Below are positions 56,175-64,000 of a stretch of DNA of 64,000 bases, piece by piece (the first letter of the stretch is position 1; each line of letters starts with the position of its first letter). The notes beneath the pieces were generated by a model. It was not told the origin of the DNA, made no database searches, and saw only the letters and a list, made by a program, of their open reading frames with translations. Source of the DNA: Scenedesmus sp. ARA3 (taxonomy: Eukaryota; Chlorophyta; Chlorophyceae; Sphaeropleales; Scenedesmaceae); NCBI GenBank assembly GCA_004335835.1, contig RWJK01001124.1, forward strand, positions 39,242-103,241. The letters run 5' to 3'. The translations under genes and the position numbers were made by a program.

Positions 56175-59100
56175 ATGCAGCTAAGCAGAGCGCCAGGTGC
56201 CTGCAAGCCCCTGGCCAGGCTATGCAGCTCTACGCGCAGGATCTGCGTCGTCCGAGCCACAGGTGAGCTTAGCAAACTTGAAGTTTGTAGCTTGTAGCGC
56301 TCGTTTCATTTGCAAGTAAAGCACGCAAGCCTTGGCATATGCCCGTGCGAACAGCAGCATCAGCAGCAGGAGTAGCCCACTGGGCCAGACACGTGAACTG
56401 CAGCAGCATGCGTATGCAAGCATCTGGCCAACGACTTCTTCATCTGTTGCAGGGACGAAGCCAGGCAGCAGCAACCCGGTCACTCAGTCGTTGCTGGACT
56501 TCTTTGAGGACATCACTGAGGGTGCCAGGGACGGGCCCAGGAGGCGCGCTGCACAGCTGCAGGTAGCTTGCAAGCTGCAAATACACAATGACAGCGGTGC
56601 ACTAGCAGTGTAGAGGATGGTGTAGATATGCAGTTGCTGCTGCATTCGCTTTGTGTATGCTTGCACATGTGCTTGTACACATCCGCGCCTGCTGCTGTTG
56701 CTCTCAGACTGCACATCTGCCTCAACATAATCACGAGTGAACTGCGCTGTTGCCCGTTTGGCTTCATCTCCGTGCTATGCTTGCAGGAGCGAGATGTGCC
56801 TGACGTGACAGACATCGCATCCAAGGTGCACCAGGCAGCGGATGCTGTGGAGGCCGCTGCTGCCAACTTGCAGGATATGCTTGGAGATGCTTCTGCAGCA
56901 GTGACGCAGGCCTTCGGAGGGCTTGAAGGCAGGGTGGCGGGGCTGAAGCAGCAGCTGCTCAAGGGCGAGAAGAATGTGGAAGCCATGGTGGATGAGGTGA
57001 GCTGCTGCTGCAGACCCCTGCATGCTGCAGAAACGTTTGCGTGTTGTGTGCTGTTGTGCTGCCATGCCAGTTGATCAAGGTACCAGAGGCTTGATGACGT
57101 GCCGGCAGCTGCATTTATAGAAGTTCATGACACCAGGGGGCATCATTTCAGACAAAACAGTGTTGCTTGCATGCAGGTGGTGCATGTGATTGGCGCCGAT
57201 GCTCGCAAGGTTGTCAGCACCCTTGCAGGAGGTGACAAGCACGCTGCTGATGCAGCACATGCGGCGCTTGATGCAGCAGTAGCCAAGGCGCAGAAGCTGC
57301 GCAGTGATGCCAAGCAGGGCATTGTTACTGCTGAGCATGCAGCAGAAGAGGTGGTTGAGATTGCCCGGGCAATGCTGCAGGAGGTGCAGCACCTGCTGAC
57401 CCCAAAGGCTGCAAAGACAGCTGGCCACACTGCAGGTCAAACCTCTGGTCAAACCGCTGGCCAGGCTGCCAAGGCAGCGATGGCTGCAATGACGGGGGCC
57501 GCGTCAAAGGTGGCAGAGACAGCAAAAGCAGCAAAGACAGACACAGCCAAGCCTGCTGCAACCACCAAAGCAACAACGACAGCGACAGCTGCTGCTGGGT
57601 CACCCGCTGCAGCAGCTGTGAACGACGCAGCTGCTGCTGCGCTGGAGGCGACTGCAGCTGCTGCTGCAGTGATTGCTGAGAAGGGCATGGCTATGGTGGA
57701 CAGCGCAACAGATGTCGAGGTGCGCTGCATGCCACTTAAGAGGCGATGAAAAGCCAGGCTTGCTGGACATATGATACTTTTACTCCCTGCAACAGTTGTG
57801 CAGCCGACCTTCCAAACAGTGCACATGCTGTGACCAGCTGCAAGCGCCTTCCTCCTTGCTAAGCTGTTAGTCTTCCGACAATAGGACACGATCATGACAC
57901 TGAGCTGCTGCTAGTGCTGGCGGTGCAGAAACACCAGCAGCCTGCTTGCCGAACCTGCCTTTGTTCCCGCTGGTCAATTCGTCGTTATCTTAATTTGTTC
58001 AGCATATGCTCCACATTGTGTCATTGTCGCTGTCCTGCAGGCACTGGCTGTGGCTCTTGATGCCCAGGTCACCAGCCTGCGTGCCAAGGCAGGCCAGCTG
58101 CAGCTGCAGGCTGCATCAGGCAGCACCACCACAAGCGAGGCAGTCAAAGCACTGTTAGGCCAGTTCTCTGATGCCCTGGGGGCTATCGAAGACAGCGTGG
58201 CTGCAGGAGCAGCGTCTGGCTCTGCTGCTGGTGGCGCCAGCTCCTCTCTGCAGGCGGCGCTGCAGCGCTGCAGGAAAGATGCAGTGTCGGGTGCGCGCAT
58301 GGTGGCTGAGGCAGCAGCGCAGCAGGACATCAGCGGCGAGCGCGCTGTTCAGTACCTGAGCAGCTTGCTGCGGCAGTTGGCTGCTGATGTCTCCAGTGAG
58401 CTGGCTGCGCAGGGCAAGCAGCAGCAGGCAGGTGCTGCAGCGACGCGTGGAGCAGGCGCTGCTGCACCTCGTGCGCCATCTGGCTTTGCAGCCAGTGCAT
58501 CTGGTGTGTCAGCAGCTGGCTTGCAGGACAGTGCAATTGTGGTGGCCAGTGTGGATGAGCTGGAGCTTGTCCTGCAAGATGCCTCTAGCCAGAGCCAGGT
58601 GGTTCGTGCAGCAGCAAAGGGCTTTGCAGCAGCTGAGGCCGCTGCTGCATCCCTGCAGACGCGCCTGCCTGATTTCAAAGAGGCGCTGGCAGCTACAGCA
58701 TCTGGCGGTGATAGTGAGGCAGGCCGCAAGGCAGCGGCACGCATCCTGACAGGAGCAGCAGGGGAGGTGGAGGGGCAGTTGGCAGAGCTGCAGGCAGAGA
58801 TGCTTGCACGCTCTGGCGGTGGCGAGACAGGTGCTGCTGCTGCGGCGTCGCTGCAGCTGCTGCGCGACAGTGTTGAGACCAGGGTGCGTCAGCTTGCAGG
58901 AAGGGTGGAGGCAGGGCAGGTCAAGCCTACTGCTGCGTTGGATGAGGTGAGGCATGCTCGGCGCTTCAGTGGGAAGGGGAGGCTGGTTGTGTGTGCATGG
59001 CCGATCGCTGCTAGAGCAAGGGTGCTTGTACTGTATGAGTGTGTCTTTGTAGCTAGCTTGTGGCAGGCAGGCAGTTTTCAACAGCAGCAGCTATTGCACA

Positions 59101-62100
59101 AGCAGCCTGGCTTGCCTGAATTGCCTCCAGCAGTTGCGCAGAGTCCATTTCAAACGTGCTGTGTATGGCATGAGACTAGCAACATTCCACTCACGGCTCT
59201 TTCCCCGCCTCCTGCCTGGTGTAAACTCGCTGCTTGCTTTTTGCCCACTGCAGCTGCTGACGAGCCTGCAGGGCAGCATTACAGGCGAGCTGCGTTCCTG
59301 CCTGCTGGAGTCCCTCTCACAGAGCCAGAGCGCTTCTGCAAGCGCTAGCATGAGCATGAGCGATGATGAGCTGTCAGCACAGCTGACAACTGCTATTGCT
59401 GGCGCGCGCAAGGATCAAGTGGTGCGAGCAGCAGCTAAGGGCTTTGCAGCAGCTGAAGCCACTGCTGCATCCCTGCAGACGCGCCTGCCTGAATTCAAAC
59501 AGGCGCTGGCAGCTACGACAGCTGGCGGTGACAGCGAGTCAGGCCGCAAGGCAGCGGCACGCATCCTGACAGGAGCAGCAGGGGAGGTGGAGGGGCAGTT
59601 GGCAGAGCTGCAGCGAGAGATGCTTGCAAGCTCTGGTGGTGGTGAGGCGGGCGCTGCTGCTGCGGCATCGCTGCAGCTGCTGCGCGACAATGTTGAGACC
59701 AGGGTGCGTCAGCTTGCAGGCAGGGTGGAGGCAGGGCAGGTCAAGCCTACTGCTGCGTTGGATGAGGTGAGGCACGCTTGGCGGTGCTAAGCGAAGGCAA
59801 GGTGCACCTGGAGCAAGGATGCACTTGCTTGTATGTTGTGTGTCTTTGTGGCAAGCGTGTGTAGGCAGGACAGCTTGCGATCGCAGGAGCTTGTGTTCAA
59901 GCATTGTCAGCATGCCTGGCGTGCGGGGCTGCTGCAAATGCTTGCAGGATGCGACACAGTCATGCTGTGTCTGTCGCCAGCAAACCTCTGCTTGTAGCTG
60001 TCCTTGCTGCCTAACCCTCTGCCTGATGCCTCTTGCACTGCCTGCTGCATGCCCACTGCAGCTGCTGACAAGCATGCAGAGCAGCATTGCAGGCGAGCTT
60101 CGCTCCTGCCTGCTGGACTCGCTGTCCCAGAGCCAGAATGCCTCAGCAAGCGCCAGCATAAGCATGAGCGAAGATGAGCTGGCTTCACAGCTGGCAACTG
60201 CCATTGCTGCTGCGCGCAAGGAGCGTGCAGCAGCTGCAGCAGATGGGCTGGAGGAGGCGATTGCTGCAGGGCAGCTGGCTGCGTGGGCGTTCAAAGCAGC
60301 TGTTGGTGTGGGGGCGCTGCAGCTGGTGAAGTCAGGAGCAGGCATGGGTTTGGAGCGGGTAAGCTGCTGGTCAAGCAATTGATTGGTGATATGCTGACTC
60401 TGCAAGTGCTTGTGGTGCTGATGGGAAAGACGCTCAGGACTGTGGCGCAGCTGCGCTGTGTTACACAGCCTGTGTACCTGACCATGGTACGTTATAACAC
60501 GTGTTATAAGGGCTCACCTGCCTTACATACACGGGTCAGCTGTCGCTGTGTGTGCAATGTCTGCAAGCCTGCCTGCGGTGCATGGAACCCTGCATGCCGG
60601 CTGCTGCCACAGCCACACACTGCTACCCAGGCCCAGGCCTCTCTGTATGTTGTGTAAGCCTGTCAACAATGATGTTCTGCCCACTTCTGCATCTGCTTGC
60701 AGGCGGGGCTCGCGCTGCCAGGCGCTCTGGGAGGCATGTTGGGTGTGGCAGCGCTTCTGGCAGTAGTGGGCGAGGCTGGCGCAGAGCCGCTGGTGCAGTT
60801 CTACGACTCCTACCTAAGCTGGACTGCTGGCATGCTGCCGCTGTTCTACGTGCCGGCGCTGGCAGTGGTGCCGTCGCTGCTGCAGGGTGAGTGCGGATGA
60901 TGTGCTCGAGTCAGCGCAGTTCACAGAAGAGTAGACACCTGTGATCCGTCCACAGTCGTGCTCCATGTGGTCTGTGTGGACCTTCAGTGCGTGCTCTGTC
61001 ATCAAGCATGTGTACGATGGTGTCAGCACATGGTCTTGACCTCTGACAGCCCACAGATGTGCAAGCTAAGACACCCAACAGATTGAAGTCGTGTTGCATG
61101 CGACTCCTGTGTGCCAAACATGATGCAAGACCCAGTGCACATTTTGCTTGTGTTCCCTGCGTGGTGCTGGTCACACTTGTCACACACATGAGGTCGATGG
61201 CTCTCAACAGAACCGCCTGCAGCTCAACTGCTGAAAATCACATCACACTGAACATTTTGTATGTGCTCGACACCTGTCATGCATGCAGGCACAGACATCC
61301 CAGGCCTCCTGGGAGCTTCGCTTGCAGGAACAGCGGCGAGCCTGCTGTTTGCAGCGCTGTTTGCCTCACTGCTCACCAAAAAGCCTGCAGCACCAGACAC
61401 CCTGCTCACAACCAGCACCGCAGCTGCCAAGGGCAGCAGCCAGCAGACAGCTCTGCTAGCTGTCACTGCCTTTGCGGCAGTTGGGCCGTTGGTGTTGACC
61501 AAGTTTGACCCAACCGCGTTTGGTCAACTCATGACAGTGCCAGTGGGCCTTGCGTGGAGCCTGTTTGGCTTCCTGGCCGGCAGGGCTGTGGGTTTCAACC
61601 CCATGCTGCTTGGCGCTGCTGCTGCAAACGCTGGCGTGTTTTGGCATGGCAAGCTGATGGGGTGGGGCTATGCTGCTGCTATGGACGCCTTCTTTGGGCA
61701 GGTGGGTTGGGCTGCGCTACGGCGTGCAGTTGCACTGTGCAGCAGATGCCAAACACTCTGGTGCGCTTGCGCAAGCACCCCTGCCGCTCCTGACTCGGCT
61801 GCCGCCGTTTTCCTCTCAACTCGAGCAGCCAGCGCTGCTCTTATCCATGCGCTTAATGATGCTGCGTAGTTTGTCGAAGGCTGTGAGTTCACACCTGTTC
61901 CTGCAAACGTGTGTTCTGCTGCAGGGTGCTGGCGCAGGGGAGCTGCTGACTGCTGTGGTGGGCATGGCACTCACAGGCCTAGGTGTTGTCATCTACAAGC
62001 AGCGCCGCAGCATCAGCATGCCAGCTGTTGCGCTGACAGCCGTTGCCGCTGCAGCCTTCAACGTGATGAGCACTGTGGGCGCAACACACCTGGTGCCGCT

Positions 62101-62757
62101 GACTGCGGGTGAGATGCTGTCATGGCTCGACAGTTGCTGCAGCTTGTAGCAGCAGCAATAAGCAGCTGCAGCAACATGCTGAATATGTTATGTTAGATTT
62201 GTCGCACTGCATCATCTGTCATAGTGCATATCTACAGCTTACTCTTGTCAATAAGGCGGCTGACACGAGCCAATACACATAGACTCACTTGTGAGCTTCT
62301 ACCGGTGCACATCAACCCTGCATACTTCACCATGCACTCATGCTCACTGCCCTGTCCTCCGCTATCCTTCCTGTCCTTCGCTGCTGCAGTGTGGTGCAAG
62401 GCCTTTGTGACTCGCGGCATACCTACCAACCTGGCGCCAGCTGTGGCAAGCAGCGTCGGAGCCTCCCCAGAGCTCGCTGCAATCGCTGTGCTGCTGCAGG
62501 CAGCTGTCACAGTTGTGCTCGGCAGCAGCCTGATCAAGCTGCTTGCAGGAAACGAGGCTGCAGCTGGCATTGCAGCAGGGTGCACTGCGGGTGGCATTGG
62601 TGCTGCTGCTGTATCGCAGGGCCAGCCTGCTGGGGGTGTTGCGCTTGCTAACGGTGTGCTTGCGTGTGCTGCTGTGCATGTGCTGAGCGCTGCAATGCTT
62701 GGAGTTCCTGCAGTTGGTGAGGCTCTGCAGACTGCTGTGTCAATGGCAGCTGCGTGA
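56175..62757 (+). CDS. PLGG1: LrgA-LrgB membrane protein (PLGG1-like) with a long helical N-terminal extension
   Basis: Eleven exons: 56175-56262, 56453-56562, 56787-56996, 57177-57719, 58041-58946, 59254-59766, 60062-60358, 60703-60886, 61289-61701, 61925-62108, 62390-62757. All phases agree, giving 1271 residues. Residues 1-29 (MQLSRAPGACKPLARLC...VVRA) look like a plastid transit peptide. About 30-860 is Ala-rich, charged and predicted helical, with a 117-residue internal repeat. The LrgA part begins at AAWAFKAAVGVGALQLV, then LALPGALGGMLGVAALL and FYVPALAVVPSLL. LrgB follows: AFVTRGIPTNLAPAVASSVG, GIAAGCTAGGIGAA, ending in a hydrophobic helix. In plants PLGG1 (LrgA plus LrgB, about 500 residues) exports glycolate and imports glycerate across the chloroplast envelope. 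The extension has no counterpart I know, so transport of the same substrates is inferred. Confidence 0.8.
58595..60222 (+). repeat. Roughly 0.81-kb in-frame tandem duplication in the LrgAB-like gene
   Basis: The last 352 bases of exon 5 (58595-58946), intron 5 and the first part of exon 6 (59254-59414) match the last 352 bases of exon 6 (59415-59766), intron 6 and the first 161 bases of exon 7 (60062-60222). Exon 6 is thus a fusion of the two halves. Confidence 0.88.
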
Positions 62758-64000
62758 GTTTGAAGTTTGGTGCCGACGCTACACAATGATGCCTGCCAAT
62801 GTTGTGCAGGGAAACGCAGAGAGTTTTCCATGTTTGACCATTTTGACCAGAGTTGTGGTTTGCAGTTGACTGGATACGAATGAGACGACGGACAGCATGC
62901 ATGCATTGCTGCGTGGTGTGTGAAGCATGGGTGAGATGCAGGAGTTGCGCGCAGCTGCAGAGCGTTTGAACGCATGAGCAGGGGCAGGGGGGCAGGGGGC
63001 TTTTTGGGGTATCAATGTTTTCCCACCCCAGTCAACAGCACATGGAGTGGCCAGACCGTTTTTGGGGCCTGTACAGGCAAGCAGGTGTCAGTTGCCGGCA
63101 GACTTGGGACCACCACTAAGCATCTTATCAAGCTCACACGTGCCGTGCAGGCCTCTGTTTGTGTCGTGGCATGAATTGCATAAAGTAAGTGGAGGCCTGC
63201 ATGTTTGAGGTACCTTTTGCAGAACTCGTGCATGTGCACTTTTGGGCTCTACGATTGACGAGAGGCAACCACAGCCTTTCAGTGTTGGCTGCGCATCGCT
63301 GTGAGTGCCGGTGCAGCAGCATTCTACTTACAATGCTACAGGTACCACTATTACTGGACAGCTGCAGCTGTTTGCAGGCTATTTGGGCACAGCTTCCGCT
63401 GCCCCTACAGGTTTTTCCTGCAGGATTTCCCTGTTTTTTCTGCTTGGGCACAACTCATGACAGGCTGGTGCAGGTGCTGGTCTGAGTGCTGGGTGCATGT
63501 CACAGCCGTGTGACTGACCAGGTTTTTGCCTGGCCATCAAGTGCTCAACCTTGAGCCGTTTTTACTTGCCGTAGGAGTATGCCTTGGGCAAGTCAGCTAT
63601 GCACGTTGCATCCAGTTCAACTTGCTGGCACTAGATGCTTGGCGCGTCAAGCACAGTTTTGTACAGTCACCTAGTATTTTTTTGTGGTCACCTAGTATTG
63701 AGTGTTCAGAAGCGTTGCGGTTGCCGCAAGCACTGAGGATTGTGCTCGCTGTGCCTTTTTGAACCCAGGATTGAATGTGTAACCAAGTAGACGATCACAA
63801 CGTCTGCCTTCATATTGGGGCCTACCCACGTCACGTGGTCGGATCATGGCATTGTATAAAAAAGGTTGTCATGGCTGCGGAGCCATGTTTAAAAATAGAC
63901 ACAGCCGTGCGTGAGTGCCAAGGATATTTTTTTTGGGTACCAGGGGGGACGGAATCCTACTGGCTCGCTACCACAGCACAATTGGGCAAGCCCAATTGTC
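62758..64000. other. 3' flank of the LrgAB-like gene; no gene recognised
   Basis: TGTAA occurs at 63779-63783. A 13-base direct repeat (GTCACCTAGTATT) sits at about 63666 and 63688. A small hairpin occupies 63870-63887 and a perfect 10-bp inverted repeat 63978-63999. Open frames here show no family features. Confidence 0.5.

Noticed and set aside
63189..63762. Possible exon(s) with aromatic-rich frame (YRYHYYWTAA)
   Set aside because: No clean acceptor/donor pair, no family match and in-frame breaks nearby; left as intergenic.
1..64000. tRNA, rRNA or transposase genes
   Set aside because: I looked for cloverleaf-like arms, conserved rRNA strings and transposase or reverse transcriptase motifs and saw none that I could defend by eye; a covariance-model scan would be decisive.

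Overview
The window is nuclear DNA of a green alga, most likely a chlorophycean (Sphaeropleales or Chlamydomonadales type). The evidence is many short introns with GT..AG ends, long Ala/Gln/Ser-rich low complexity, (CTG)n/(CAG)n trinucleotide tracts almost everywhere, TGTAA 3'-end signals, plastid-type N-termini, and families typical of this lineage (HCF173, LrgA-LrgB/PLGG1, MYND proteins with a CxNPxC start). There is no bacterial, viral or CRISPR sequence. A 21-base run of N (37770-37790) is an assembly gap.

Eleven protein genes can be supported. From the left: the 3' part of a PqqL-like M16 peptidase (+, 21-10547, cut by the window edge); a GLOD5-like VOC/glyoxalase protein (+, 11934-12488); a SAM methyltransferase with C-terminal zinc fingers (-, 13577-15658); an HCF173-like plastid protein (-, 16729-24488); a MYND-finger protein (-, 25642-30051); a secreted GCC2/GCC3 cysteine-rich protein (-, 31631-37275); and a DUF218/YdcF-like protein (-, 37955-40078). 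A 441-bp divergent intergenic region then leads into a WD40/inositol-polyphosphate 5-phosphatase/ASH protein of the FRA3 type (+, 40520-48639). The remaining genes are an ERD2-like protein (+, 49218-52216), a small membrane protein of unknown function (+, 53863-55047, 5' end unresolved), and an LrgA-LrgB (PLGG1-like) membrane protein fused to a very long helical extension (+, 56175-62757).

I rebuilt exon boundaries by hand. For eight of the eleven genes the chosen exons keep one reading frame from start to stop, and for the M16 gene from the window edge to the stop. The genes do not form a pathway. Three (HCF173-like, LrgAB-like and perhaps the small membrane protein) are probably plastid functions; two (5-phosphatase, ERD2-like) are endomembrane functions.

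The most unusual feature is not a gene. Nearly every gene carries partial tandem copies of its own exons inside the flanking introns. Each copy spans one splice junction. 5' exon fragments always lie upstream of the intact exon and 3' fragments always lie downstream. Copy number reaches five for one exon of the HCF173-like gene and five or six for the terminal exon of the M16 gene. A second pattern is that (CTG)n on the sense strand sits immediately before many 3' splice sites and runs into the CAG acceptor. Other points of interest are a 32-bp intronic foldback resembling a microRNA precursor and an in-frame duplication that made a new exon in the LrgAB-like gene.
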